A stretch of DNA of 64,000 bases from an uncultured Actinomycetes bacterium. Lineage in GTDB: Bacteria; Actinomycetota; Actinomycetes; Mycobacteriales; Mycobacteriaceae. Where the stretch lies: the NCBI GenBank assembly GCA_903884065.1, contig CAISDL010000045.1:1-64000 (forward strand), given 5' to 3'. Shown here piece by piece: positions 1 through 9,342 of this stretch (positions are counted from its first letter, which is position 1; every line of letters begins with the position of its first letter). Position numbers and translations under genes: made by a program. The notes under the pieces were generated by a model. The model ran no database searches and was not told the DNA's origin. It saw only the letters and a program-made list of their open reading frames with translations.

Positions 1-136
1 CTCGCACCGCCGGACCAACCGCCGGTGGAACCCGAACATCCAGACCGTGCGCGCCGCCAGCCGCCCGGGCGGCAACAAGCAGCGCGTCAACGTCTGCACC
101 TCCTGCCTGAAGGCCGGCAAGATCGTTCGCGGCTGA
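1..136 (+). CDS. rpmB: 50S ribosomal protein L28, 3' end only
   Basis: This is the last 44 codons of a basic protein that enters from the left edge. In the frame starting at base 2 it contains RRWNPNIQ and then VCTSCLKAGK before the stop. The RRWxPNxQ block, the two-cysteine CxxC and the KAGKI tail are typical of bacterial L28, a structural protein of the large ribosomal subunit. The start is outside the window, so length and promoter cannot be judged. Mycobacteria carry more than one L28 paralogue; this copy keeps at least one CxxC, which suggests the zinc-ribbon form. Confidence 0.9.
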   Translation, partial: SHRRTNRRWNPNIQTVRAASRPGGNKQRVNVCTSCLKAGKIVRG

Positions 137-429
137 GGCCGCCCAGGCGCCTCGTCGGGGTTCCTCCCTTGGGCCGATGGGGTCGCGTGCGGTCCCTGGG
201 CATAACGCAAGTGCCCACCTCGCAGCGACAACTTCATGAGGTCGCTGCCCGGAGTCCCGGCCCAGAGTGAGTTGTCGCGCAGATCGCGATCGCCCGCGGC
301 GGCGGTGCCGATGCTGCAGAGGCGCGGCGGTGGTGTCTGGACTACAACGAGTCCGACGTCGCCGCCCAGGCGGCGACCCGGGATGGCCTTCGGGCGATGT
401 TTCCTGCCGGCGACGGAAGGACAGTGGCG
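137..429. other. Intergenic stretch without a supported gene
   Basis: No reading frame here looks like a real protein; the candidates are short and arginine-rich, as expected for chance frames in GC-rich DNA. An 8-bp inverted repeat (gcagcgac at 222-229 and gtcgctgc at 241-248) could form a small hairpin, but no T-tract follows it, so I do not call a terminator. The stretch leads directly into the 40-bp palindrome. Confidence 0.5.
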
Positions 430-469
430 TTCTGAAACCTGATATCGCCGGCGATATCAGGTTTCAGAA
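430..469. repeat. Perfect 40-bp palindrome with no spacer
   Basis: The left arm, ttctgaaacctgatatcgcc (430-449), is followed directly by its exact reverse complement (450-469). There is no loop and no mismatch. It sits 36 bp before the ATG of the broken HAD-type fragment. Such a structure could be an operator for a dimeric regulator, a cruciform, a terminator-like hairpin without a U-tract, or the scar of a deleted element. Nothing in the sequence decides between these. Confidence 0.9.
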
Positions 470-505
470 GGCATCACTGCTGGTCTTCAGCCATCCTTCC
501 ACCCA

Positions 506-796
506 ATGAACCGACAACCCGCGGTCATCGTCGACATGGACGGCACGCTCTGTGACGTCAGCACCGTGATCCACCTTCAAGCCGAACCCGACGGCTTCAC
601 CGCCGTCCACGAAGGATGCGCCCGGTGCCCACCGCACCGGGCCGTCGCCGACTGGTGCGTCGACCACCACGGCCGAGGACACTTCTCAGTCATCCGGCAC
701 GCCCCGTCGCCAACGGGGGAACCAGAACGCACTAGGGCAGCCGCCAGTCGACGGGCTCCGCGCCCATCCCGGCCAGCAGTTCGTTGGCCCGGCTGA
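506..796 (+). pseudogene. Remnant of HAD-type phosphatase / polynucleotide-kinase-like protein
   Basis: The frame opens with VIVDMDGTLCDVS, the DxDGT motif I of HAD phosphatases. It continues with HLQAEPD, CARCPPH and ADWCVDHHGRGH, as in the N-terminal region of small actinobacterial HAD/PNK-3'-phosphatase-like proteins. After about residue 58 the similarity stops. The remaining residues are arginine- and proline-rich, and the frame runs into the 3' end of ung on the other strand. Motifs II-IV of the HAD fold are absent and the total is only 96 codons, so this is most likely a decayed or truncated gene. A short functional protein cannot be excluded. Confidence 0.5.
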
Positions 797-1415
797 ACGG
801 CCGCGACCCGAAGAATCCCCGGCTTGCCGACAGCGGCGACGGGTGCGGCGATTCGATGGCCACGCACCGACTTCCGGCCAGCATCGGTTTCAGCGTCGAC
901 GCGTCGCGGCCCCACAGGATCGCGACCATCGGCTCGTCGCGGGCGGCCAGCGCCCGGATGGCGCATTCGGTGACCGCTTCCCAGCCCTTGCCCCGGTGTG
1001 ACGCCGGCGTGCCGGGCCGCACCGTCAGCACCCGGTTGAGCAGCATCACGCCGCGCTGCGCCCACACGGTGAGATCGCCGCTGGACGGTTCGGGATAGCC
1101 CAGGTCGGCCCGGTACTCACTGAAGATGTTGGACAGGCTGCGGGGCAGCGGCCGCACGTCCGGGGCCACCGAGAAACTCAAGCCCACCGCGTGCCCGGGT
1201 GTCGGGTAGGGGTCCTGACCGACGATCAGCACCCTGACTTTCTCGAAGGGAAAGCTGAACGCCCGCAACACATTCGGACCGGCCGGCAAGTAGCGGTGGC
1301 CCGCCGCCAATTCGGCGCGCAGGAATTCGCCCATGCCGGTCAACTGGTCGGCGACCGGCGTCAGCGCCGCGGCCCAGCCCGCGTCGACCAGTTCGCTCAG
1401 CGGTCGGGCCGTCAC
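732..1415 (-). CDS. ung: Uracil-DNA glycosylase, family 1
   Basis: Ung removes uracil from DNA as the first step of base excision repair of deaminated cytosine and misincorporated dUMP. The 227-residue protein has the usual family 1 length. It carries the water-activating motif GQDPYP at about residues 66-71 (Asp68 catalytic) and the C-terminal [13 protein letters not shown] block with the catalytic His. [11 protein letters not shown] and VAILWGRDA, also typical of the family, lie between. ung precedes the thiL region as in M. tuberculosis (Rv2976c next to Rv2977c), but here a PGRS gene separates the two. Base excision repair matters especially in mycobacteria, which lack the MutS/MutL mismatch system. 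Confidence 0.95.
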   Translation of the reverse strand: MTARPLSELVDAGWAAALTPVADQLTGMGEFLRAELAAGHRYLPAGPNVLRAFSFPFEKVRVLIVGQDPYPTPGHAVGLSFSVAPDVRPLPRSLSNIFSEYRADLGYPEPSSGDLTVWAQRGVMLLNRVLTVRPGTPASHRGKGWEAVTECAIRALAARDEPMVAILWGRDASTLKPMLAGSRCVAIESPHPSPLSASRGFFGSRPFSRANELLAGMGAEPVDWRLP

Positions 1416-1543
1416 GGAAGATCAACCTACCCATCGGGGCTCCGCCGCACCCATGCGCCCGGCTGTCTTTGCTGTACCGTGCGAGGGTATCTTTGCTGAA
1501 AGCTCCTCCGGGACGCGCAAGCGCACGACCAAAGTGACGGAAA

Positions 1544-3529
1544 ATGAAGATTGCACTGAACTTTCCCGCCGGCGACCTCGGCCGGCACACCGGCCGGGTG
1601 GCCGCACTCGCAATCGCACTGGGCGTGGGCGGGACGATCGCTGCGATGCCCCAGGCGGGTGCCGACACCACTGACTCTGGCAGTGCTGCAACGGACTCCG
1701 CACCGTCGAGTTCCACCACCCGCGGCGGACCGAAGTCCACCGCCGACCGAGGGCCGCGACACCGGCCGAACGCCACCGGGCGGCGGGGTTCGGACGCACG
1801 CGACGCGGCCCGAAGCCAGCAGAAGTCCGCGCCGGCGGCCGACACCGCCCAGGCCGACGATCTGCCGGAGGGCCGTTCCGTTGCTGTCCCGGAGGCATCG
1901 CCCGTCGCTGAAGTAGCCACAACCGTTCCCGGCCCCGCGGCATCCGTTCCCGGCCCCGCGGCATCGGCGCCGGTGGCCGCATTTTCCCCGGCCCCGCCGA
2001 AAGCCGCCGCTACCGGTGATCCGCTCGCCGGATTCGTCCGCATCTTCACCGGCGACGGCACAGCGGAAAACCCCAACGCCGGCCTGCTGTTCGGCAACGG
2101 CTACAGCTACACCAGCTACCAGGGAGCCTGCCTGCGCGGGGCCTGCGACGGTGGTCGGGCCGGCCTGCTCTACGGGTCGGGCGGTAACGGCTTCAACGGC
2201 GGGCAGGGCGCGGCCGGCGGACTGATCGGTCACGGCGGCAACGGCGGTGCGGGTTTCGCCGGGATCAACAACGGGGCCGCTGGGGCCGGCGGCAACGGCG
2301 GCCTGTTCTGGGGCAACGGCGGAAGCGGCGGCGCCGGCGCAGCTCAGACGGGCGCCGGCGGCACCGGCGGCACGGGCGGCGGCGCGGGACGGCTGGCATT
2401 GAACGGCAACGCCGGATTCGGCGGCGACGGCGGCGCGGGCACCACCGCGGGCGGCAACGGCGGCGCCGGCGGTCGCGGCCCGATGCTGCGGGGCAACCCC
2501 GGCGCCGGCGGCGCGGGCGGATCGGCAAGCGCCGTCGATGGCGTTGGCGGAACCGGCGGGGTGGGCGGCAGTCCGGGACTGTTCAACATCTTCGCCGACG
2601 GCGGAATTCTCGACATCATCGGCGGCGCCGGCAATGGCGGAACCGGCGGGGCGGCCACCGGGGCGAACGGCCGAGGCGGCCAGGGCGGTGCCGGCGGTGA
2701 CGGCGGATGGTTCCTGCTGTTCAGCCTCGGCGGCCGCGGCGGCGACGGCGGCCTCGCCACCGGCGTCAGCGGTACCGGCGGGCAGGGCGGCCGCGGCGGC
2801 GACACCGGGCCCACGTTCGGAATGGCCATGGCCGGCACCGGCGGTTCGGGCGGCCACGGGACTGGTCTGGGCGGCGTCGGCGGCAACGGTGGTGAAGGCG
2901 GTGACACCGGCTGGCTCACGGCCTTCGGCGAAGGCGGCTTCGGCGGTGACGGCGGAGTCGGCACGGCACGTGGCGGCGACGGCGCGACCGGCGGTCGGGG
3001 CGCATTGTTCACCGGCGGCGGCGGGTGGGGCGGCACCGGCGGCAAAGTGACCGGCCCGGTCGGTGACGGCGGCGCAGCCGGGAACGGCGGGGACGGAGGT
3101 TTGTTCTCCATCAGCGGTTCCGGCGGCAAGGGCGGCACCGGAGGTGCGGGCGGTGCGCTTTCCGGCGCGGGCGGTGCCGGCGGCAGTGGGGGCAACGCGG
3201 GCCTGTTGGCGCTGAACAGCGCCGGCGGCCCCGGAGGACGCGGCGGATACGGCGGCTCCGGCGCCGGGAACGGCGGCGACGGCGGTTCGGCCGCAATGCT
3301 TTTCGGCGCCGGCGGAAACGGCGGACTAGGGGGCAACGCGGTGCTGACCGGCGACGGCGGGACGGGCGGCGGCGGCGGTAAGGGCGGCATCATGTACGGC
3401 CGCGGCGGGGACGGCGGCAACGGCGGTAGCGGCGACTCCGGCGGAAGCGGCGGACCGTTCGGACTGGGCCGGATCCTGTGCGTCATTCCCAATAACGGCA
3501 CCCCGGGCGCCGACGGGGCCGCCCGTTAG
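1544..3529 (+). CDS. Secreted PGRS glycine-rich protein without PE domain
   Basis: The 661-residue protein starts with a signal-like segment (about 18-40, hydrophobic, ending MPQAGAD). A low-complexity Ala/Pro/Ser linker follows to about 155, then a short conserved module at about 165-220 (FTGDGTAENPNAGLLFGNGY and a CLRGACDGG cysteine pair). From about 205 to the end it is an array of GGxGGxGG repeats interrupted by short aliphatic patches such as GLLALN and MLFG. The array resembles PE_PGRS proteins, but the N-terminal PE helix pair is missing, so export is probably by the general secretory route rather than ESX-5. No enzymatic domain follows the repeats. The same conserved module occurs in the protein at 25952-28480. 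The function is unknown; cell-surface location is inferred. Confidence 0.8.
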   Translation: MKIALNFPAGDLGRHTGRVAALAIALGVGGTIAAMPQAGADTTDSGSAATDSAPSSSTTRGGPKSTADRGPRHRPNATGRRGSDARDAARSQQKSAPAADTAQADDLPEGRSVAVPEASPVAEVATTVPGPAASVPGPAASAPVAAFSPAPPKAAATGDPLAGFVRIFTGDGTAENPNAGLLFGNGYSYTSYQGACLRGACDGGRAGLLYGSGGNGFNGGQGAAGGLIGHGGNGGAGFAGINNGAAGAGGNGGLFWGNGGSGGAGAAQTGAGGTGGTGGGAGRLALNGNAGFGGDGGAGTTAGGNGGAGGRGPMLRGNPGAGGAGGSASAVDGVGGTGGVGGSPGLFNIFADGGILDIIGGAGNGGTGGAATGANGRGGQGGAGGDGGWFLLFSLGGRGGDGGLATGVSGTGGQGGRGGDTGPTFGMAMAGTGGSGGHGTGLGGVGGNGGEGGDTGWLTAFGEGGFGGDGGVGTARGGDGATGGRGALFTGGGGWGGTGGKVTGPVGDGGAAGNGGDGGLFSISGSGGKGGTGGAGGALSGAGGAGGSGGNAGLLALNSAGGPGGRGGYGGSGAGNGGDGGSAAMLFGAGGNGGLGGNAVLTGDGGTGGGGGKGGIMYGRGGDGGNGGSGDSGGSGGPFGLGRILCVIPNNGTPGADGAAR

Positions 3530-3544
3530 AACGCCGGACGCGGC

Positions 3545-4501
3545 TCAGTCGTAGGACTGCCAGCCCGCCGGCCCAGACCACGGCTGCCCGTCGAGCAGAA
3601 CCTCGGGCGTTCCGGCCCGCACCGCCCCGATGACCCGCCACCCGTGCGGGGGGTAGTCCGGGAAACAGGCCACCAGGGCGTGGTCCTCGCCGCCGCCGAG
3701 CACCAGCGACCAGGGATCCACCCCGGCCGAACCGGCCGCCCCGCTCACCGCCTCGACGTCCTCCCGCAATGCCGCGCGCCGCAGATCCATCACCACCCCG
3801 GAGGCAACCGCCAGATGACCGAGGTCGGCCAGCAGGCCGTCGGAGACGTCGGTCATGGCCTCGGCGCCGGCCTCGGCGGCGGCCCGGCCCTGCCCGTAGG
3901 GGGGTTGCGGCACGAGATGGCACTCACGGATATCGGCGAATTCACCGATTCCGTTGCGCAACAACTCGAATCCCGCCGCTGAGCGCCCCAGGTTCCCGGC
4001 GATGGCGATCACCGATCCCGCCCGGGCGCCCGTGCGCAGCACCGGATCGCGGCCCGAGAGGTCGCCCAGTGCGGTGACCGAGACCACCCATTGCGGGCTG
4101 GCGACCAGATCCCCGCCGACGATTCCGGCGTCGACGGCGGCGGCCTCGGCCCACATTCCGTCGGCGAGTTCGGTGGCCATCGCGGCGGGGGTGTCTCCGG
4201 GGGCGCCGAACGCGACGACGAAGCCGGTGACCCGAGCGCCCATCGACTCGATATCCGCGGCGTTCTGCGCGATCGCCTTGCGGCCGACCTGATAGGGGGT
4301 TGACCAGTCCAGGCGGAAGTGCCGTCCTTCCACGAGCATGTCGGTACTGACGGCGACGCGTCCGTCGGGTGCGTCCAGCACCGCGGCATCGTCACCGGGA
4401 CCCACACTGACTCCCGCCGGCATGCGCCGGCCGGCGACCAGTCCGTCGATCACGGCGAACTCCCCCACCTGGTGCAACGTGGGCCCGGACGCCTCTGCCA
4501 C
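3545..4501 (-). CDS. thiL: Thiamine-monophosphate kinase
   Basis: ThiL phosphorylates thiamine monophosphate with ATP to the cofactor thiamine diphosphate, the last step of the pathway. The 318-residue product fits the AIR-synthase-related fold. It has GPGDDAAVLDAPDG near residues 32-45, STDMLVEGRHF (metal and substrate loop), AQNAADIESMGA, and TDVSDGLLADLGHLA in the second half, followed by GGGEDHALVACF. These Asp-rich loops bind Mg-ATP. It converges with the PGRS gene (15 bp apart) and diverges from the DUF3515 gene, as in M. tuberculosis. Confidence 0.93.
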   Translation of the reverse strand: MAEASGPTLHQVGEFAVIDGLVAGRRMPAGVSVGPGDDAAVLDAPDGRVAVSTDMLVEGRHFRLDWSTPYQVGRKAIAQNAADIESMGARVTGFVVAFGAPGDTPAAMATELADGMWAEAAAVDAGIVGGDLVASPQWVVSVTALGDLSGRDPVLRTGARAGSVIAIAGNLGRSAAGFELLRNGIGEFADIRECHLVPQPPYGQGRAAAEAGAEAMTDVSDGLLADLGHLAVASGVVMDLRRAALREDVEAVSGAAGSAGVDPWSLVLGGGEDHALVACFPDYPPHGWRVIGAVRAGTPEVLLDGQPWSGPAGWQSYD

Positions 4502-4588
4502 ATCGCCTCCTGTCCCGGTGGGAGTTGGTGGGCTGGAGTACCTTGAGCACGTTCATCCTAGGACCGCGGCAGTAGACGAGGAGCGCAG

Positions 4589-5152
4589 GTGCAGGCCGAT
4601 TCCGCCGAGCCCCAGGCCGCCCACCCGGACGACGACGGCGGCCCGCCCCGCAGCCTGATCATCGCGGCGCTGGTACTCACGGTGGCGGCCATCGCGGCGG
4701 TGCTGGCCTTCGCGGGGTCACGCCGGACTCCACCCACTCCGGTCGCCATCGCCGCGGTGCCCGCCGAGCAGGCCGGCAGCCCCGAATGTCAGGCCCTGCT
4801 GGCCACGCTGCCCGACCGGCTCGGCGACTACTCCCGCGCCGACACCGTGCAGCCCACCCCGGCCGGCACGGCGGCCTGGCGCGCAGACGGCGAACCCGTG
4901 ATCCTGCGCTGCGGGTTGGGCCGGCCCGCGGAGTTCGTCGTCGGCTCCCCGATCCAGATGGTCAACGACGTTCAGTGGTTCCGGCTCGAAGATCCCCAGT
5001 CCCCGCTGGCCACCTGGCTGTGCGTGGACCGGCCGGTGTACGTGGCACTGACGCTGCCCACCGGCTCGGGTCCGACGCCGATCCAGGTGTTGTCCGACGT
5101 GATCGACCGGAGTATGCCGGCCATCCCGATCCGCCCGGCGCCCGCGCGCTGA
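4589..5152 (+). CDS. DUF3515-family membrane-anchored protein
   Basis: The 187-residue protein begins with an acidic N-terminus, then one hydrophobic helix at about 23-43 (SLIIAALVLTVAAIAAVLAF), so it should be anchored with most of the chain outside the membrane. The exported part has paired cysteines (SPECQALLA, LRCGLGRPAEF, ATWLCVDRP) and the LPDRLGDY and VQWFRLED patches typical of DUF3515. The family is conserved in actinobacteria between thiL and ddlA, but has no assigned function. The start is GTG at 4589. The context next to D-Ala-D-Ala ligase hints at an envelope role, which is inference only. Confidence 0.85.
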   Translation: MQADSAEPQAAHPDDDGGPPRSLIIAALVLTVAAIAAVLAFAGSRRTPPTPVAIAAVPAEQAGSPECQALLATLPDRLGDYSRADTVQPTPAGTAAWRADGEPVILRCGLGRPAEFVVGSPIQMVNDVQWFRLEDPQSPLATWLCVDRPVYVALTLPTGSGPTPIQVLSDVIDRSMPAIPIRPAPAR

Positions 5153-5159
5153 GCATTAC

Positions 5160-6206
5160 TCAGCGCAGGCCGGTCCCGCGGGCCAGGGCAGTCTCGACCA
5201 TGGTGCCGACCAGCGTCTGATAGTCCACACCACTGGCCCCCCACATCCGGGGGTACATCGAGATGGTGGTGAAGCCGGGCATGGTGTTGATCTCGTTGAC
5301 CACCGGACCGTCCTCGGTGAGGAAGAAGTCGACCCGGGCCAGCCCCTGACAGTCCAGCGCAGTGAAGGTGCGAATCGCCAGGCTCTGCAAGAGTTTCGCG
5401 GTCTGCTCGTCGACGGCGGCCGGCACGTCGAGTTCGGCGGCGTCGTCGAGGTACTTGGTCTCGAAGTCGTAGACGCCGACGCCGGGCACCCGAATCTCGC
5501 CGATGGTGCTGGCCCGGACGTCACCGTCGGGGAACTCGAGCACCCCGCATTCGAGTTCACGCCCCACGATCGCGGACTCGATGATCACCTTGGGGTCGTG
5601 CCGGCGCGCCTCGGCGATCGCCGCCGACAGCCCGGCGGGATCGGCGACCCGGCTGACCCCGATGGACGAGCCACCCCGGGCCGGTTTGACGAACAGCGGA
5701 AAGCTAAGGCGCGCAATGTCTGCAGCGGCCGGTGCAGCCCGGCCGGGCCGCAGCACCACGAAGTCGCCGACCGGAATACCGTCGGCGGCCATCAGCTTCT
5801 TGGCGAACTCCTTGTCCATCCCGGCGGCACTGGCGAGCACACCCGCACCGACGTAGGGCAGCCCGGCGAGTTCCAGCAGACCCTGGATGGTTCCGTCCTC
5901 GCCGTACGGTCCGTGCAGGACCGGAAAGACCACGTCCACCGAGGCAAGGATCTCGCCCACCCCGACCAGCGCGGAGCCCGCCGAACCGGTGACCTCGGGC
6001 AGCTTACCGTCGGCGATGGTGAGTTCGTCGGGGTCGACGTCGGCGCGCAGCCAGGACCCGTCCCGCGCGATACCGACCGGTATGACCTCGAAACGGGCCG
6101 GATCCAGGTGGCGCAGGATGCTGCCCGCCGACACACAGGAGATCGCATGCTCGGAACTGCGGCCGCCGTAGACGACGGCGACGCGGATCCGGGAAGGGTC
6201 AGTCAC
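5160..6206 (-). CDS. ddlA: D-alanine--D-alanine ligase
   Basis: Ddl joins two D-alanines with ATP, supplying the dipeptide for peptidoglycan precursors; it is a target of D-cycloserine. The 348 residues show the ATP-grasp layout: [14 protein letters not shown] at the N-terminus, [45 protein letters not shown] (ATP-binding glycine loop), and the C-terminal [20 protein letters not shown] carrying the Mg ligands. The start is GTG at 6206, overlapping the last 8 bases of the upstream PLP-enzyme gene, which suggests translational coupling. The order thiL-DUF3515-ddlA-gpsA is that of M. tuberculosis Rv2977c-Rv2982c. Confidence 0.95.
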   Translation of the reverse strand: MTDPSRIRVAVVYGGRSSEHAISCVSAGSILRHLDPARFEVIPVGIARDGSWLRADVDPDELTIADGKLPEVTGSAGSALVGVGEILASVDVVFPVLHGPYGEDGTIQGLLELAGLPYVGAGVLASAAGMDKEFAKKLMAADGIPVGDFVVLRPGRAAPAAADIARLSFPLFVKPARGGSSIGVSRVADPAGLSAAIAEARRHDPKVIIESAIVGRELECGVLEFPDGDVRASTIGEIRVPGVGVYDFETKYLDDAAELDVPAAVDEQTAKLLQSLAIRTFTALDCQGLARVDFFLTEDGPVVNEINTMPGFTTISMYPRMWGASGVDYQTLVGTMVETALARGTGLR

Positions 6207-7335
6207 AAGAAGGAGAGGCTACTCCCCCGACCGCGTCCAGAGCCGCCACGACGTCGGCGACCAGGTCGTCGGTGTCCTCGATACCCGCCGAGATGCGGGC
6301 GAACCCGTCCGGGACGGCGTCGCCCCAGCGGGCCCGGCGGTCCACTGAGGTGTGGATGCCGCCGAAGCTGGTGGCGGCCACCAGCAGTTCGCTGCGGCGC
6401 ACCAGCGCGTGTACGGCGTCGGCACTGGCCAGTTCGATCGACACCAGACCACCGAAGTGACGCATCTGAGCCACCGCGACGGAATGCGACGGGTCATCCG
6501 GCAGACCCGGGTATCGCACGCGGCGCACCGCTGGATGGCCGGCCAGCGCGGTGGCCAGCGCCAGGGCGTTCTGGCACTGGCGGTCGAAGCGCAGCCCGAA
6601 GCTTCCGATGCTGCGCAGCAGCATCCACGCTTCGAAGGCGCCCAGAATCGGCCCGGCCAGCAGCCGCTCCCTCTCGACGGCGTCCATCAACTCGGGCCGG
6701 CTTCCGGCGACGTACCCGGCGACCAGATCGCTGTGTCCGGCCAGTGCTTTGGTGGCGCTGGCCACCACCAGATCCGCACCCAGCGACAACGGCCGCTGGC
6801 CCAGCGGTGTGGCCGTGGTGTTGTCGACCACCAACCGGGCCCCTCGCCGGTGACAGATACCGGCCAGCCGGTGCAGGTCCACCACATCCAGCGCCGGATT
6901 CGTCGGCGTCTCCGCGAGCACCACGTCGGCCGTCTCCGCGGCCTCGCACATCTCCTCGGCGCCCGCCTCGCGCACCGTGATGCCAAGCGGCGCAAGGCTT
7001 TCAGCGGCATAGCGACGCACCTGGTAGTAGCCGTCGGCCGGAACCACCAGTACGGCGCCGGGTTCGGCCAGCACCCGCAGCACCGCGGTGATCGCGGCCA
7101 TACCTGAGCCGAAGGTCAGCGCGGCAGCGGCCTCCTCCAGCTGTGCGATCGCCGACTCGAGTTGGGTCCAGACCGGATTGGAGTAGCGGCCGTAGACGTG
7201 CGCTTCGCTGCCCTCGTCGGCGGAGAGGTGGAAAGCCGACACCGGAACCGGGCTATGGGCCACCGGTTGGCCGGGGTGGGCCTCGGAGTCCACGGCCTTG
7301 ACGGTGCGGGTGGAATCGCCGTAGCGCTCGGTCAC
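6199..7335 (-). CDS. PLP-dependent trans-sulfuration enzyme (cystathionine gamma-lyase family)
   Basis: The 378-residue protein belongs to the Cys/Met metabolism PLP family. It has [13 protein letters not shown] (as in the substrate loop Y-x-R-x-x-NP), [14 protein letters not shown] (phosphate-binding), [28 protein letters not shown] (Asp contacting the pyridine nitrogen) and [17 protein letters not shown] with the Schiff-base lysine. Such enzymes split or form the C-S bond of cystathionine, but the sequence alone does not separate lyase from synthase. It starts with GTG at 7335 and overlaps ddlA by 8 bp. The tandem repeat array lies just upstream. Confidence 0.85.
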   Translation of the reverse strand: MTERYGDSTRTVKAVDSEAHPGQPVAHSPVPVSAFHLSADEGSEAHVYGRYSNPVWTQLESAIAQLEEAAAALTFGSGMAAITAVLRVLAEPGAVLVVPADGYYQVRRYAAESLAPLGITVREAGAEEMCEAAETADVVLAETPTNPALDVVDLHRLAGICHRRGARLVVDNTTATPLGQRPLSLGADLVVASATKALAGHSDLVAGYVAGSRPELMDAVERERLLAGPILGAFEAWMLLRSIGSFGLRFDRQCQNALALATALAGHPAVRRVRYPGLPDDPSHSVAVAQMRHFGGLVSIELASADAVHALVRRSELLVAATSFGGIHTSVDRRARWGDAVPDGFARISAGIEDTDDLVADVVAALDAVGGVASPSCD

Positions 7336-7340
7336 TCAGG

Positions 7341-7537
7341 CCATCTCCTCTTCGCGCCAGCGTTCATCGGGGGCCCTCCCCCCTTCGCGCCAGCGCTCAT
7401 CGGGGGCCCTCTCCTCTTCGCGCCAGCGTTCATCGGGGGCCTTCTCCTCTTCGCGCAAGCGCTCATCGGGGCCATCTCCTCTTCGCGCAAGCGCTCATCG
7501 GGCCATCTCCTCTTCGCGCAAGCGCTCATCGGGGGCC
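7341..7537. repeat. Tandem array of six ~32-bp direct repeats
   Basis: Six imperfect copies of a unit like ctcctcttcgcgcaagcgct followed by catcggggg-cc begin near 7345, 7377, 7409, 7442, 7475 and 7506. They vary mainly at the ca/cc in gcgcaagc/gcgccagc, at gctc/gttc, and in the length of the G run (3-5). The array fills nearly the whole 203-bp gap between gpsA and the PLP-enzyme gene. On the minus strand the units read as short frames rich in Lys/Arg/Glu. I treat them as non-coding. The copy-number variation of such arrays makes them minisatellite (VNTR) candidates. Confidence 0.9.
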
Positions 7538-7538
7538 C

Positions 7539-8549
7539 TCACTCCGGTTTGGTGCTGCGGCCCAGCAGCAGCATGACGGCCTCGTCGACGGACAGTCCCC
7601 GGTGGCATACCTGGTAGACGGCATCGGTGAGCGGCATCTCGACGTCGTAGCTGGACGCCAAAGCCAGGATCGCGGCACACGAGCTCACCCCCTCGGCGAC
7701 GTGGCCGTCAGTGGCGCGCTGGGCCTCGGCCAGCGTCTCGCCCCGGCCCAGGCGTACCCCGAAGCTGCGGTTGCGGGAGTGCGCCGAGGTGCAGGTGGCC
7801 ACCAGGTCACCGACGCCGGCCAGCCCGGCCAGCGTTGCGGGCTTGGCGCCCAGCGCAATTCCGAGCCGCATGATCTCGGCCAGCCCCCGGGTGATGATCG
7901 CCGCGGAGGTGTTCTCCCCCAGACCGACCCCCGCCGCCATCCCGCAGGCGAGCGCGATGACGTTCTTGCAGGCGCCGCCGATTTCGGTGCCCACCACGTC
8001 GGAGTTCGTGTACGGCCGCACGTAGCCGGTGCTCAGCGCGCGCTGCAAGGCCACCGCCCGACCCGAATCCGAGCAGGCCACCACGGTGGCCGCCGGCTGC
8101 TCGTCGGCGACCTCGTCGGCGAGATTCGGCCCCGACACCACCGCGACCTGTCCGGAATGCACCCCGGTCACCGCGACGATGACCTGGCTCATCCGCATCA
8201 GCGAGCCCAGTTCGATGCCCTTGGCCAGGCTCACCAGGGTGGCACCATCGGCGATGTGCCCGCGCCAGCTCTCGAGATTGGTGCGCAGCGTCTGCGACGG
8301 CACGCCGAGCAGCACGGTGGTGACCCCGTCGAGCGCGAAGGCCGGATCGGTCGTCGCCCGGATCGCCGGCGGCAGCGTCACGCCCTTCAGGTACCGGCTG
8401 TTGGTATGAGCGGTGTTGACCTCGTCCGCGACCTCCGGCCGTCGGGCCCACAGCCGGACGTCGTTGCCGGCGTCCGCCAGCACCTTGGCCAGCGCGGTAC
8501 CCCAGGCACCGGCTCCCATCACCGCCGCGGTTCCCAGCGAGCCGCTCAT
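7539..8549 (-). CDS. gpsA: Glycerol-3-phosphate dehydrogenase [NAD(P)+]
   Basis: GpsA reduces dihydroxyacetone phosphate to sn-glycerol-3-phosphate, the backbone of phospholipids. The 336-residue protein starts with the Rossmann motif [19 protein letters not shown] at about 10-28. It contains [29 protein letters not shown] and [19 protein letters not shown] with the conserved catalytic lysine, then [12 protein letters not shown] and [11 protein letters not shown]. This corresponds in position to M. tuberculosis Rv2982c. The gene runs towards the repeat array and ddlA, and is divergent from fbiD. Confidence 0.95.
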   Translation of the reverse strand: MSGSLGTAAVMGAGAWGTALAKVLADAGNDVRLWARRPEVADEVNTAHTNSRYLKGVTLPPAIRATTDPAFALDGVTTVLLGVPSQTLRTNLESWRGHIADGATLVSLAKGIELGSLMRMSQVIVAVTGVHSGQVAVVSGPNLADEVADEQPAATVVACSDSGRAVALQRALSTGYVRPYTNSDVVGTEIGGACKNVIALACGMAAGVGLGENTSAAIITRGLAEIMRLGIALGAKPATLAGLAGVGDLVATCTSAHSRNRSFGVRLGRGETLAEAQRATDGHVAEGVSSCAAILALASSYDVEMPLTDAVYQVCHRGLSVDEAVMLLLGRSTKPE

Positions 8550-8601
8550 CGCACCTCCGTCATGACCGCCACCGACGCGTGGCGCGCTCGGTTCAACCTA
8601 A

Positions 8602-9258
<657 letters not shown>

Positions 9259-9342
9259 CCGTTGCGCAAGCAACCGGTGAACAGCAGGTTGCGATGCTGA
9301 ATCAGCCCGGCCGATTCCGCCGCAGCAGACCACGGGGAAGCG

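Noticed and set aside
1427..2857. Long antisense frames (476 codons here, 385 codons at 2344-3501) across the first PGRS gene
   Set aside because: They are Ala/Gly- or Pro-rich complements of the GGxGG repeats. The + frame has a signal peptide, conserved module and family resemblance.
7341..7537. CRISPR array at the tandem repeats
   Set aside because: Units are contiguous with no unique spacers, and no cas genes are in the window.
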